Counted from the stretch's first letter, positions 16,496 through 25,452 are shown. The stretch is DNA of 64,000 nt from Gemmobacter lutimaris (GCF_003570715.1 NZ_QXXQ01000010.1:1-64000), one strand, 5' to 3'. Made by a program: numbers and translations. The notes: generated by a model from the letters alone, not told the origin.

Positions 16496-16533
16496 ATGCC
16501 TCTCCTGCCCACGCCCGAACGCGGCCTGCTTTC

Positions 16534-16552
16534 ATCTTGGTTCAAATATCCC
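16534..16552. repeat. 19-base intergenic repeat, copy 1
   Basis: ATCTTGGTTCAAATATCCC is identical at 28786-28804, in the same orientation. It lies between the binding-protein and permease genes, next to the hairpin at 16562-16584. AT-rich elements of this look, beside GC hairpins, recur between genes in Rhodobacterales; a role in mRNA processing or termination is inferred. Confidence 0.7.
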
Positions 16553-16561
16553 ACAGGGGGT

Positions 16562-16584
16562 GTGGGGGACGTGAAGTCCCCCAC
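16562..16584 (-). terminator. Hairpin after the substrate-binding protein gene
   Basis: GTGGGGGAC pairs perfectly with GTCCCCCAC around GTGAA, about 10 bases past the binding-protein stop on the minus strand. There is no U tract. Such hairpins often protect the abundant binding-protein mRNA and attenuate transcription of the permease genes. Confidence 0.7.
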
Positions 16585-16594
16585 GGCCGACGGA

Positions 16595-18115
16595 TCAGCC
16601 CCGCGTCATCAGATGCGGCAAGAGCGCGCCCGAGGCATGCGGCACCACCTTCACGCCCGGCGCATGCAGGATCGGTTGCACATATTGCAGCAGCGGAATG
16701 ACCAGCGCGTTCTCGGCGATGTAGCGATCCACCTCTTTCCAGCCCGCGATGCGTTTGGCTTCGTCCGCCTCGCCCCAAAGCGGCGCGATCTTCTCGATCA
16801 GATCGGCGCCATCCCAGACGGAATGCGGCGAGGGGCCGAACATCGCAAAGCCGGTCGAGGTGGTCGGATCGCCCACCGAATTGCCCCAGTTGTAGAAGGC
16901 GGCGGGGGCAAGCTGGTCGGCGGCGCGCAGTTCATAATGCTTGGCGATCTCGTAAACCTCGATCTCCGCCTCGATCCCCACCTTGCGCCACAGGCCGACA
17001 ATGGCCTGCACCATCTCGTAATCCTTCGGCTTGAAACCCTTGGTGGTCTGGATCTTGAACTTCACCGGATTTTCCGGGCTGTAGCCCGAGGCCGCCAGCA
17101 GCTCCTTCGCCTTCTCCGGGTCGTAGCCGACCTTGATCGAGGCGTCATAGGCCTCGTATTCCGGGGTTTGCAGCGTGTCGATGGCAACGCCATAGCCCGA
17201 AAGCAGCCGGTCGATGATGGTTTGCTTGTCGATGGCCAGTGCGGCGGCCTTGCGCACATTCGGGTCCAGCATGACGTCGATATCGTTGAGGAAGATCATT
17301 CCGATATCGGAAACCGGCGTCGCCACCCCGGCCAGCGGGCCGTTCTTCAGCCGGTCATATTCCTCATAGGGCATTTCCAGCGTGACGTGGGCATTCCCCG
17401 ATTCCACCTCGGCCACGCGGGCGGCGGAATCGGTCACGAACTTGATGGTCACCGTCTTGAACTCGGGCGCGCCGCCCCAATAGGCCTCGTTCGCTTTCAG
17501 GCGGACATAGGCGTTGCGCTCGAATTTCTCGACCATATAGGGGCCGGTCCCGACCGGCGCGGCTTCGAAGCCCTCGGCGCCGACCTTTTCATAATAGGCT
17601 TTCGGCAGCACATAGCCGGTCAGGAAATACATCCACTTGAAGATCGTCGGGTCGAATTGCGCCACATCGGCGATGACCTTGTTGCCCTCGACCCGGTGGT
17701 TCTTCAGCGTGCCCCAGACGAACTGGATGGGCGAGCCGGTGTCGGGGTTGGCGACGCGGGCGAGGCTCCATGCCACATCCTCGGCGGTGAAATCCGATCC
17801 GTCATGCCACTTCACGCCCTCGCGCACGGTCATCCAGACCTGCGTGCGGTCGTCGTTCCAGCCCCATTCCGTCAGCAGGCCGGGGGCGGGGCTGAGGTCG
17901 GGCTGTTGCAGGATGTATTGGTCGAACACCGACTGGTAGATGCCCTGGATCGTCGGGTTCACCGCCGAGGGGCCGACCGTCGGGTCCCAGCTCGGCAGGT
18001 TGACGTTATAGGCAATGACCAGTTCGTCAATGGCGGCGAAGGCCGGAAGGCCGGTCAGCGAAAGCGCTGCCCCGGCTGCGGAAAGCTTCAAAAGGCTGCG
18101 ACGGTTGAGCTTCAT
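16595..18115 (-). CDS. ABC transporter substrate-binding protein, family 5
   Basis: A 506-residue periplasmic binding protein of the oligopeptide/dipeptide/nickel family (SBP_bac_5). The signal sequence contains NRRSLLKLSAAGAALSL, close to a Tat twin-arginine motif, with cleavage after AFA at about residue 27. The mature protein has the family landmarks GLLTEWGWNDDRTQVWMTVR, EGVKWHDGSDFTAEDV and SLARVANPDTGSP. Family members bind peptides, opines, amino acid conjugates and metals, so the ligand is open. As first gene of the importer it follows the FAD oxidoreductase by 45 bases, placing import and oxidation under one promoter. Confidence 0.93.
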   Translation of the reverse strand: MKLNRRSLLKLSAAGAALSLTGLPAFAAIDELVIAYNVNLPSWDPTVGPSAVNPTIQGIYQSVFDQYILQQPDLSPAPGLLTEWGWNDDRTQVWMTVREGVKWHDGSDFTAEDVAWSLARVANPDTGSPIQFVWGTLKNHRVEGNKVIADVAQFDPTIFKWMYFLTGYVLPKAYYEKVGAEGFEAAPVGTGPYMVEKFERNAYVRLKANEAYWGGAPEFKTVTIKFVTDSAARVAEVESGNAHVTLEMPYEEYDRLKNGPLAGVATPVSDIGMIFLNDIDVMLDPNVRKAAALAIDKQTIIDRLLSGYGVAIDTLQTPEYEAYDASIKVGYDPEKAKELLAASGYSPENPVKFKIQTTKGFKPKDYEMVQAIVGLWRKVGIEAEIEVYEIAKHYELRAADQLAPAAFYNWGNSVGDPTTSTGFAMFGPSPHSVWDGADLIEKIAPLWGEADEAKRIAGWKEVDRYIAENALVIPLLQYVQPILHAPGVKVVPHASGALLPHLMTRG

Positions 18116-18160
18116 GGGTTTTCCCTGTTGGTTGATGGCTTTGTTCTTGTTTTTATGTCG

Positions 18161-19729
18161 TTATTTTCCGGCAAGTTTCTGCGCCAGAAGAAAGCCCGAT
18201 CCGGCCCCGGTTCCCGCGCCGGGCCAGACGGCCGCGCCGGTAAGGAACAGGTTCCGGATCGGAGTTGACCCGTCCGCATGGGATCGGACGGGGCGGAAGA
18301 GGAAATTCTGGCTCAGATGGTGGCTGCCACAAACCTGATCGCCGCCGACCAGATTGGGGTTTTCCGCCTCCAGTTCGGCCGGGGTGACGATACGGCGCGC
18401 GAGGATCTTTGACCGGAAACCCGGCGCATAGCGTTCAAGGATGTCCAGCGCACGCTCGGCAAAGGGTTCGGCCGCCGCCGTCCAGTCGGGCGCGGCGATC
18501 TCGCCCTTCGCATCGCCCCGGATGGTGCCCGGCGCCATGCGGACCTGAAGCCAGATCACATGCTTGCCCGCCGGTGCACGGGTCGGGTCTTGCCCGGTCG
18601 GCTGCCCCACCACGAGGATCGGCTCGTCCGGCAGCAACCCCGCCTGCGCTTGCTGATAGGTCCGCGCCATCTGATCCAGCGAGGGCGCCAGATGCACATA
18701 GGCGAAATCGCGCAGCGCGCCGCCCGCCGCCCAGTCGGGCAGGTCGCTGGCGGCGATGTGGATCATCATCGTGCCCGGCGCATGGGCGTATTCGGTCATC
18801 GCCCGATCGAATCCCGGCTCGGTCCCGCCGGTCAGCTTCGGCAATGCGCGCGGCGCAACCCCGGCGACCACCGCCCGCGTCGCGGTGAAGCGGCGGCCGT
18901 CCGCCAGCGTGATGCCGGTCGCCTTGCCGCCCTGATGATCAATCCGCGCGACGCGGGCGCCGGTTTCCACGACGCCGCCTTTGGCCCGGATCATCGCTAC
19001 CATGGCGCGGATGATCGTATCCGCCCCCCCGCGCCCCAGCACCATGCCGAAGGCTTGCCCTGCCATCCCCTCCAGATAGGGAAACAGCGCGCCGCCCGAC
19101 ACATCGGGCGCAAAATCCAGATGCATGCCCCAGGCGCCCAGCATCGCCCGCACCTTCGGGGACTCGAACGTCCGGTCCAGCCAGCGCCGCGGGCTTTCCA
19201 GCAGGAAGCGCCCCATGTCCAGCGTGCCACCCACGCCCTTGGCGCGAATCGTTTTGAACATGAACGATGCAAGTGCATACATATTCATGCGACTGCCGAG
19301 CAGGCCGAACAAATGCGGCGCCTCTGCCCCGAAACCGGCGACCAGCTCCCCCCAGCGTTTCGCGTCAGCGGCAGAGACCGCCTCGATCCGCGCCAGCGTT
19401 TCCGCCATATCGGTGCTGACACCCAGCCACGTCCCATCCGGGAACGCTGACGCGAAGGGCCGTGAAACCGGCACGAATTCAAGGCCATGGCCCTGCAATT
19501 CTGCGCCATATCTTTTGAAGAAGGCCGATCCGGCGAACAGCGACAGATTCATCGCCGCCCAGTCGTGCCTGAACCCCGGCAGGGTATATTCGCCGGTCTT
19601 GACGGCCCCGCCAGCCACCGGCGCCTGTTCAAAGACGCCGACTTTCCAACCTTTAGCCGCCAGATGCACGGCTGCGGCCAGCGCATTGTGACCCGCGCCG
19701 ACCAGAATGACATCGAGGCTTTCCGCCAT
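18161..19729 (-). CDS. FAD-dependent oxidoreductase, phytoene-desaturase/PYROXD2-like
   Basis: A 522-residue flavoprotein. The FAD-binding N-terminus reads VILVGAGHNALAAAVHLAAK and then an acidic VFEQ. The C-terminal FAD segment is LFLTGAAVWPGAGTGAGSGF. It resembles the CrtI-like amine-oxidase superfamily members related to PYROXD2, whose substrates are mostly unknown; there are no carotenoid genes nearby to support phytoene desaturation. The ATG at 19729 is preferred to a longer reading. It is first in the importer operon and diverges from a paralogous flavoprotein operon (20638-22191), so the two may act on successive or alternative intermediates. Confidence 0.85.
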   Translation of the reverse strand: MAESLDVILVGAGHNALAAAVHLAAKGWKVGVFEQAPVAGGAVKTGEYTLPGFRHDWAAMNLSLFAGSAFFKRYGAELQGHGLEFVPVSRPFASAFPDGTWLGVSTDMAETLARIEAVSAADAKRWGELVAGFGAEAPHLFGLLGSRMNMYALASFMFKTIRAKGVGGTLDMGRFLLESPRRWLDRTFESPKVRAMLGAWGMHLDFAPDVSGGALFPYLEGMAGQAFGMVLGRGGADTIIRAMVAMIRAKGGVVETGARVARIDHQGGKATGITLADGRRFTATRAVVAGVAPRALPKLTGGTEPGFDRAMTEYAHAPGTMMIHIAASDLPDWAAGGALRDFAYVHLAPSLDQMARTYQQAQAGLLPDEPILVVGQPTGQDPTRAPAGKHVIWLQVRMAPGTIRGDAKGEIAAPDWTAAAEPFAERALDILERYAPGFRSKILARRIVTPAELEAENPNLVGGDQVCGSHHLSQNFLFRPVRSHADGSTPIRNLFLTGAAVWPGAGTGAGSGFLLAQKLAGK

Positions 19730-19757
19730 CGTTCTTTGCTCCCTGTCTGACAATGAT

Positions 19758-19777
19758 ATTTGCAAATGCATGTAAAT
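19758..19777. promoter_or_regulatory. AT-rich partial palindrome in the divergent promoter region
   Basis: ATTTGCAAATGCATGTAAAT stands out as an AT-rich, partly symmetric stretch in a GC-rich 112-base gap between two divergent operons. It overlaps a plausible plus-strand promoter, TTGCAA at 19760-19765 with TAGAGT 17 bases later. MarR-family operators usually look like this, and a MarR gene lies in the plus-strand operon, so I infer an autoregulatory operator. Confidence 0.4.
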
Positions 19778-19841
19778 CTGTCTAGAGTGATTCTCATGCG
19801 ATGACCGCCGCCAGATGCGGTCGCCATTCAGGGAGATAGCG

Positions 19842-20633
19842 ATGACTTCTCAGGCTCTTCTGGGCCAGCTCGGCCAAATGATTCTGTCGGGCGGGATCGA
19901 CGTTGTGGATTGCTCGGGCGTTCTGGGCCCGGAAACGCCGCTTCTGAAACTGCCGCCGGAACTGGCCAAGGACACGCCGCCGATCAAGATCCACCGCATC
20001 AGCGAATACGATCAGGACGGGCCCTTCTGGGCCTGGAACTGGCTGGAGCTGGGCGAGCACAGCGGCACCCATTTCGACGCGCCGCATCACTGGATCACCG
20101 GCAAGGATTATTCGGACGGCTATACCGACACGCTGGACGTGCAGCGCCTGATCGCGCCGGTCAACGTGCTGGATTTCAGCAAGGAATGCGCCGAAAATCC
20201 CGACTTCCTGCTGACCATCGACCATGTGAAGGCCTGGGAGGCCGCGCATGGCGAGATCAAGGCCGGCGAATGGGTCGTGCTGCGGTCCGACTGGGATCGT
20301 TTCGCCGATGACGAGGCGAAGTTCCTCAATGCCGATGCGACCGGCCCGCATACGCCGGGACCGACCGCCGAGGTCATCGACTATCTGATCGCCAAGGGCA
20401 TCGTCGGCTGGGGCAGCCAGTGCATCGGCACCGATGCGGGTCAGGCCGGTGGCATGAACCCGCCCTTCCCGGCGCATAACCTGCTGCACAAGAACAACCG
20501 CTTCGGCCTCGCCTCGCTTGCCAATCTCGACAAGCTGCCAGCGAAGGGCGCGATCCTGATTGCGGCGCCCCTGAAGATCAAGAACGGAACCGGCTCGCCC
20601 ATCCGCGCGCTGGCGCTGGTGCCGAAGGCGTAA
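19842..20633 (+). CDS. Cyclase-family metal hydrolase, isatin-hydrolase-like
   Basis: A 263-residue protein of the cyclase family (Pfam cyclase), which includes kynurenine formamidase and isatin hydrolase. The metal site is HSGTHFDAPHHW: His73, His77 and Asp79, a spacing and numbering very close to what I recall for the Mn-dependent isatin hydrolases. The family hydrolyses cyclic or acyl amides; isatin hydrolase opens isatin to isatinate during indoleacetate breakdown. GGGAGATAGCG precedes the ATG. It heads a six-gene operon with a flavoprotein, MarR regulator and IorAB, so an indolic lactam substrate is plausible but not proven. Confidence 0.85.
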   Translation: MTSQALLGQLGQMILSGGIDVVDCSGVLGPETPLLKLPPELAKDTPPIKIHRISEYDQDGPFWAWNWLELGEHSGTHFDAPHHWITGKDYSDGYTDTLDVQRLIAPVNVLDFSKECAENPDFLLTIDHVKAWEAAHGEIKAGEWVVLRSDWDRFADDEAKFLNADATGPHTPGPTAEVIDYLIAKGIVGWGSQCIGTDAGQAGGMNPPFPAHNLLHKNNRFGLASLANLDKLPAKGAILIAAPLKIKNGTGSPIRALALVPKA

Positions 20634-20637
20634 CGCC

Positions 20638-22191
20638 ATGGCGGTCGATCATGTCATCATCGGATCGGGCATCAATGCGCTGGTCGCGGCGGCGCTGTTG
20701 TCGCTGAAAGGCGACAAGGTGCTGGTGCTGGAGCGCGAGGACCGCATCGGCGGCTGCCTGCGCACAGACGAACTGATCCCCGGTTTCAGCCATGACGTGA
20801 TGGCCGCCACCTTCGTTCTGTTCATGACATCCCCGGCGGGGGCCGCGCTTGGCCCCCACCTTGCCCGGCACGGGATGGACTATTGCCATTCCCCGCATCC
20901 GACCGCCGTGCTGCGCCCCGATGGCGAAGCGCTGGTGCTGACGATGGACCGGGCCGAGAATATTCGCCGTTTCAATGCCTTGGCCCAAGGGGACGGCACC
21001 CGCCACGGCGCCGATGTCGGCGCGATTGAGGCCGATGCGCCTTTCCTGTTCTCGCTGCTGGGCGGTGATCTCTGGTCTTGGCCCACGCTGAAGCTGATGC
21101 TGGGTCAGGTGCGGCGGCGCGGGCTGAAGGGCATGGCCGCATGGTTCGGCAGCGCCCTTGCCCCGGCGCGTGGCTGGCTGGAAACGCAATACCAAAGCCC
21201 GCTGGTGCAGGCGCTTTGGGCGCCCTGGGTGTTGCATTGCGGCCTGACCCCGGAAAGCGCCTATTCCGCCCAGATGGGCAAGGTCATCGCCTTCGCGCTG
21301 GAGGCGGCAGGCGCCCCCATCGTGCAGGGCGGCGCCGGACAGGCGGCGGAGGCGTTCCGCAAGCTGATCGAGGAAAAGGGCGGCACACTGCGCACACGCG
21401 CTGACGTGGCCCGCATCCTCACCACCAACGGCCGCGCAACCGGCGTGCGGCTGGCCGATGGCGAGGAGATCGCGGCGAAGAACGTGCTGGCTTCGGTCAC
21501 GCCGTCGCAGCTTTGGGGCCGTCTGCTAGATGCCCCACCAGCCGAGGCCGAGGCCACCCGCGCCTTCCGCCATGGGCGCGGCGATTTCCAACTGCATTTC
21601 GCGCTGGACCGCGCGCCGGAATGGCTGACGCCCGGTCTGGATCAGGTCGCGCTGATCCACCTCAGCGACGGGATCGACGCGGTATCGCGGTCGGCCAACG
21701 AGGCAGAGCGCGGGCTGCTGCCCGCCGTGCCCACGATCTGCGTGGGCCAGCCCTCGCAACTGGACCCGAGCCGCTGCCCAGAAGGCAAGGCCGTGCTCTG
21801 GCTGCAAATCCCCGACGCGCCGCGTGTCATCAAGGGCGATGCGGCGGGCGAAATCACCGCCGGGGCCGACTGGACCGAGGCAACGCGCGAAGCCTTCGCC
21901 GACCGGATCGAGGCGATCCTGTCGCGTCACATCAAGGATTTCGCCGCGATCAAGCTTGCCCGCCGGGCTTATTCCCCCGCCGATCTTCAGGCGATGAACA
22001 TGAACCTTGTCGGCGGCGACCCCTATGGCGGCAGCTGCACCATCGACCAGTTCTTCCTCTGGCGCCCCTTCGCCCACAGCCCCGGCGCTTGCCCCATCAA
22101 GGGACTCCATCATATCGGAGCCTCGACACATCCCGGACCGGGCCTTGGCGGCGGATCGGGGTTCAACGCGGCAAAGAGGCTTGGTGCATGA
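20638..22191 (+). CDS. FAD-dependent oxidoreductase, second PYROXD2-like paralogue
   Basis: A 517-residue flavoprotein related to the one at 18161-19729. The FAD loop is VIIGSGINALVAAALLSLKG followed by VLVLERED, and the C-terminus has HHIGASTHPGPGLGGGSGFN. Both paralogues share the late segment NLVGGD followed by a His/Asp-containing turn and FLFRP or FLWRP. It starts 4 bases after the cyclase gene and overlaps the MarR start by 4 bases. Substrate unknown; I infer dehydrogenation or isomerisation of an intermediate in the same pathway. An alternative as a carotenoid enzyme is unsupported by context. Confidence 0.85.
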   Translation: MAVDHVIIGSGINALVAAALLSLKGDKVLVLEREDRIGGCLRTDELIPGFSHDVMAATFVLFMTSPAGAALGPHLARHGMDYCHSPHPTAVLRPDGEALVLTMDRAENIRRFNALAQGDGTRHGADVGAIEADAPFLFSLLGGDLWSWPTLKLMLGQVRRRGLKGMAAWFGSALAPARGWLETQYQSPLVQALWAPWVLHCGLTPESAYSAQMGKVIAFALEAAGAPIVQGGAGQAAEAFRKLIEEKGGTLRTRADVARILTTNGRATGVRLADGEEIAAKNVLASVTPSQLWGRLLDAPPAEAEATRAFRHGRGDFQLHFALDRAPEWLTPGLDQVALIHLSDGIDAVSRSANEAERGLLPAVPTICVGQPSQLDPSRCPEGKAVLWLQIPDAPRVIKGDAAGEITAGADWTEATREAFADRIEAILSRHIKDFAAIKLARRAYSPADLQAMNMNLVGGDPYGGSCTIDQFFLWRPFAHSPGACPIKGLHHIGASTHPGPGLGGGSGFNAAKRLGA

Positions 22192-22655
22192 GTGATGATG
22201 AAACCCTTCCCCGGCTGGGCGAGATCGGGCTGACGAATTTCGCCCCCTATCTGATGAACCGGATCATGGGCCGGTATAACGCAGGCTTCCGCGACGAAAT
22301 GGCGGCGCTGGGCCTGACCACGCCGAAAGCGCGGGTTCTGGCTTCGTTGGCGGTGGTGGACGGTCCGGTGATCCGCGATCTGGCAGTCTATACCGTGACC
22401 GAGCAAAGCACGCTGTCGCGGGCACTGGACCAGCTTGCCACCGAAGGGCTGGTGCGGCGCGAGGCCGACCCGCAGGACAGCCGCGCCACCCGCATCTTCA
22501 TCACCGACGCCGGCCGGGCCGCCTTCGACAGCCTCTGGCCCCATATGGTCGAGGCCGAGCGCAACCTGTTCCGCGGCATCCCCGACAAGGACCGCCGCGC
22601 CTTCGTCGCCACTCTTCAACAGATGCTGGCGAACATCCGAAAACACGAATTCTGA
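22188..22655 (+). CDS. MarR-family transcriptional regulator
   Basis: A 155-residue winged-helix regulator. The DNA-binding core is seen as LTTPKARVLASLAVVDGPV, then VTEQSTLSRALDQLATEGLV with the recognition helix, and the wing RREADPQDSRATRIFITDAG. MarR proteins usually repress neighbouring catabolic genes and are released by an aromatic ligand that is a pathway substrate or intermediate. The gene is coupled to the preceding flavoprotein by ATGA overlap and is placed within the operon it probably controls, with the likely operator at 19758-19777. Confidence 0.92.
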   Translation: MSDDETLPRLGEIGLTNFAPYLMNRIMGRYNAGFRDEMAALGLTTPKARVLASLAVVDGPVIRDLAVYTVTEQSTLSRALDQLATEGLVRREADPQDSRATRIFITDAGRAAFDSLWPHMVEAERNLFRGIPDKDRRAFVATLQQMLANIRKHEF

Positions 22656-22701
22656 GGCTGCCCGAAGAAGCGGCCCGTTCACCCGACAGGAGAAGTTAGG
22701 A

Positions 22702-23292
22702 ATGAAATTCGCCGCTCTCGCCGTCGTCTCTGCCGCGCTTGTCGCGGCTTCAGCCAGCGCCGCCCCCCTGCCCGGCATGCGCGGGGTAAACCATATCGGC
22801 CTGACCGTGCCGGATCTGGCAGAGGCAGAGACCTTTTTCACCGATGCGCTGGGTTGCCAGAAAGCCATGTCCTTCGGCCCGTTCCGCGACGACACCGGCA
22901 CTTTCATGCAGGATCTGCTGGATGTCGATCCGCGCGCGGTGATCGAACAGATCACGCTTCTGCGCTGCGGCTTCGGCTCCAACATCGAGCTGTTCAAATA
23001 TACTGCACCGGATCAGGCCACCGTCACTCCGCGCAACAGCGACATCGGCGGGCATCACATCGCCTTCTACGTTGATGACATCGCAGCGGCGGCCGAGGAT
23101 CTGAAGGCCCGTGGCATCCGCACCCTGATGGGCCCGCTGCCTGTCAGCGAAGGCCCGGCGGCGGGCCAGTCGATCCTGTATTTCTATGCGCCCTGGGGTT
23201 TGCAGATGGAGCTGATCTCCTTCCCGCAGGGCATGGCCTATGAAAAGGACGGTGGCCCTGTCCTGTGGTCGAACACCGAACCTTCCAAGTAA
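22702..23292 (+). CDS. Exported VOC (glyoxalase/dioxygenase-fold) protein
   Basis: A 196-residue vicinal-oxygen-chelate protein carrying an N-terminal Sec signal (MKFAALAVVSAALVAASASA, cleavage near ASA-AP), which is unusual for this mostly cytoplasmic superfamily. The two babbab modules supply candidate metal ligands: His in VNHIGLTV, Glu in NIELFKY, His in GGHHIAFYV and Glu in LQMELISF. AGGAG precedes the ATG. It lies between marR and iorA in one operon, 15 bases before iorA. A dioxygenase, isomerase or lyase acting on the periplasmic form of the substrate is possible; the actual reaction is not deducible. Confidence 0.85.
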   Translation: MKFAALAVVSAALVAASASAAPLPGMRGVNHIGLTVPDLAEAETFFTDALGCQKAMSFGPFRDDTGTFMQDLLDVDPRAVIEQITLLRCGFGSNIELFKYTAPDQATVTPRNSDIGGHHIAFYVDDIAAAAEDLKARGIRTLMGPLPVSEGPAAGQSILYFYAPWGLQMELISFPQGMAYEKDGGPVLWSNTEPSK

Positions 23293-23307
23293 GAACGGAG
23301 AGCGCGA

Positions 23308-25452
23308 ATGGCCGAACGGTCTTTCAAGGCGGAGGTAGAGCATCTGCGGCTGGGCGCCGGCCAGACCTTCACGGGCGAGGGCATCCTCGCCATCACCAAG
23401 GCGCTGCTGGAAAACGGCGTGGGCTATGTCGGCGGCTATCAGGGCGCGCCGATCAGTCACCTGATGGATGTGCTGGCCGATGCCGAGGAACTGCTGACCG
23501 AACTGGGTGTCCGGTTCGAGGCCAATGCCAACGAAGCGGCCGCCGCCGCCATGCTGGCAGCGAGCGTGCATTACCCGATCCGCGGCGCGGTGACCTTCAA
23601 GGGACCAGTCGGCGTCAACGTCGCCTCGGACGCGCTGGCCAACCTCAGCGATTCCGGCGTGAAGGGCGGCGCGCTGGTCATCGTGGGCGAGGATTACGGC
23701 GAAGGCTCCTCAATCATGCAGGAACGCAGCCACGCCTTCGCGATGAAATCGCAGATCTGGCTGCTGGACCCGCGCCCCAACCTGCCCTCCATCGTCAAGG
23801 CGGTGGGCGACGGGTTCGAACTGTCAGAGGCGTCGAACACGCCGGTCATGCTGACCGTGCGCATCCGGTCCTGCCACGTCACCGGCACGTTTGAAACCCG
23901 TGACAACCAGCGCCCTGCCCTGACCGTGCGCGATGCGCTGGCCAATCCGCAAAGCGATTTCCAGCGGGTCGTTCTGCCGCCATGGACCTATCGGCACGAG
24001 CAGGAAAAGATCGACGTGCGCTGGCCCGCCGCCGAAAAATTCATCCGCGAACGCGGCCTGAACGAGCGTTTCGGCAAGGAAGGCCCGGTCGGTCTGGTGG
24101 TGCAGGGCGGCATGTACAACAGCGTCATCCGCGCCTTGCAGCGGCTGGGCCTTGCCGATCTGCACGGCAAGACCGAACTGCCGCTTTATGTGCTGAACGT
24201 GACCTATCCGCTGGTCTCGTCCGAGTTTCTGGATTTCTGCGAGGGCAAACGCGCCGTTCTGGTGATCGAGGAAGGCCAGCCCGAATTCATCGAACAGCAG
24301 CTTGCGACCTATCTTTACCGCGCCAAAAGTAACGTGCGGCTGCATGGCAAGGACATCCTGCCGATGGCCGGGGAATATACCGGGCAGGTGCTGCTGGACA
24401 GCCTGACCGCCTTCTTCCGCGAAGAGGCTGAGGATTTGCTGCCCGGTCAGGTGCGCGCGCCGAATTTCACGGCGCCCGCCATTCCCGACCTGTCGAAAAC
24501 CGTGCCGATCCGCCCGCCGGGCTTCTGCACCGGCTGCCCCGAACGCCCGATCTTCGCCGCGCTGAAACTGGCGCAGAAGGAAACCGGCAAGGTGCAGATC
24601 ACGGCGGACATCGGCTGTCACCTGTTCGCCTCGCTGCCACCGTTCGAGGTGGGCGGCTCGACCATGGGTTACGGGCTTGGCCCCGCCTCCAACGCCGCGT
24701 TTGATGGTGGCGGCGAACGGCGCGCGCTGTCCATCGTGGGCGATGGCGGGTTCTGGCACAACGGCCTGTCGTCGTCGATCGGGAACATGGTGTTCAACAA
24801 GTCGGATTCCGTGGCGGTGGTGGTGGACAACTACTATTCCGCCGCGACCGGCGGGCAGGACATCCTGTCGTCCCGGGCGAAGAACGACACCAAGGCCACC
24901 AACAACCCGATTTCCCGCGCGCTGGAAGGCGTGGGGGTGAAATGGGTGCGGCAGGTCAACCGCACCTATGACGTGCCGGGGCTGAAGAAGCTGTTCATCG
25001 AGGCGCTGACGACCGAGGAGAAGGGGCCGAAGGTGATCGTCGCCTCGTCGGAATGCATGCTGAACAAGCAGCGCCGCGAAAAGCCCCTGCGCGCCAAGGC
25101 CATCAAGGAAGGTCGCCGGGTCGAGGCACCGCGCTTTGGTGTCGATGAGGCCGTCTGCACCGGCGACCACGCCTGTATGCGACTGTCGGGCTGTCCCTCG
25201 CTGTCCCTGAAAACGCTGGATGATCCCCTGCGCGACGATCCAGTCGCCAGCATCGACCAGACCTGCGTCGGCTGCGGCAACTGCGGCGAAGTGGCGGATG
25301 CCGCCGTGCTGTGCCCCAGCTTCTACCGCGCCGATGTGGTGCATAATCCCGGCGCATGGGAAAGCCGCTGGGCCGCCTTCCGCGCCCGCGTCATCGGCTG
25401 GCTGCAATCGCGCCGCGCCGCCGGCCGCCTGACTTTCGGAGAAACCGCATGA
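23308..25452 (+). CDS. iorA: Indolepyruvate:ferredoxin oxidoreductase-type alpha subunit
   Basis: A 714-residue TPP enzyme of the IorA type, which oxidatively decarboxylates aryl 2-oxoacids (indolepyruvate, phenylpyruvate) to acyl-CoA with ferredoxin. The N-terminal pyrimidine-binding domain contains LLENGVGYVGGYQGAPISHL. The TPP-binding domain contains CTGCPERPIF and GDGGFWHNGLSSSIGN with DNYYSAATGGQ (about 476-525). A C-terminal iron-sulfur region has C-x5-C-x5-C then CVGCGNC and LCPS. It overlaps the gamma-type subunit gene by 4 bases. True substrate is inferred from family and could be another arylpyruvate. Confidence 0.88.
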   Translation: MAERSFKAEVEHLRLGAGQTFTGEGILAITKALLENGVGYVGGYQGAPISHLMDVLADAEELLTELGVRFEANANEAAAAAMLAASVHYPIRGAVTFKGPVGVNVASDALANLSDSGVKGGALVIVGEDYGEGSSIMQERSHAFAMKSQIWLLDPRPNLPSIVKAVGDGFELSEASNTPVMLTVRIRSCHVTGTFETRDNQRPALTVRDALANPQSDFQRVVLPPWTYRHEQEKIDVRWPAAEKFIRERGLNERFGKEGPVGLVVQGGMYNSVIRALQRLGLADLHGKTELPLYVLNVTYPLVSSEFLDFCEGKRAVLVIEEGQPEFIEQQLATYLYRAKSNVRLHGKDILPMAGEYTGQVLLDSLTAFFREEAEDLLPGQVRAPNFTAPAIPDLSKTVPIRPPGFCTGCPERPIFAALKLAQKETGKVQITADIGCHLFASLPPFEVGGSTMGYGLGPASNAAFDGGGERRALSIVGDGGFWHNGLSSSIGNMVFNKSDSVAVVVDNYYSAATGGQDILSSRAKNDTKATNNPISRALEGVGVKWVRQVNRTYDVPGLKKLFIEALTTEEKGPKVIVASSECMLNKQRREKPLRAKAIKEGRRVEAPRFGVDEAVCTGDHACMRLSGCPSLSLKTLDDPLRDDPVASIDQTCVGCGNCGEVADAAVLCPSFYRADVVHNPGAWESRWAAFRARVIGWLQSRRAAGRLTFGETA

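Noticed and set aside
15494-18268. A 924-codon open frame on the plus strand across the ABC permease and binding-protein genes
   Set aside because: The opposite strand encodes three well-supported transporter genes; this product is Gln/His/Arg-rich with no domain.
18161-22191. Reading the two flavoproteins as phytoene desaturases of carotenoid synthesis
   Set aside because: No crtB, crtE or other carotenoid or photosynthesis genes are in the window, and the neighbours are aromatic-catabolism-type genes.
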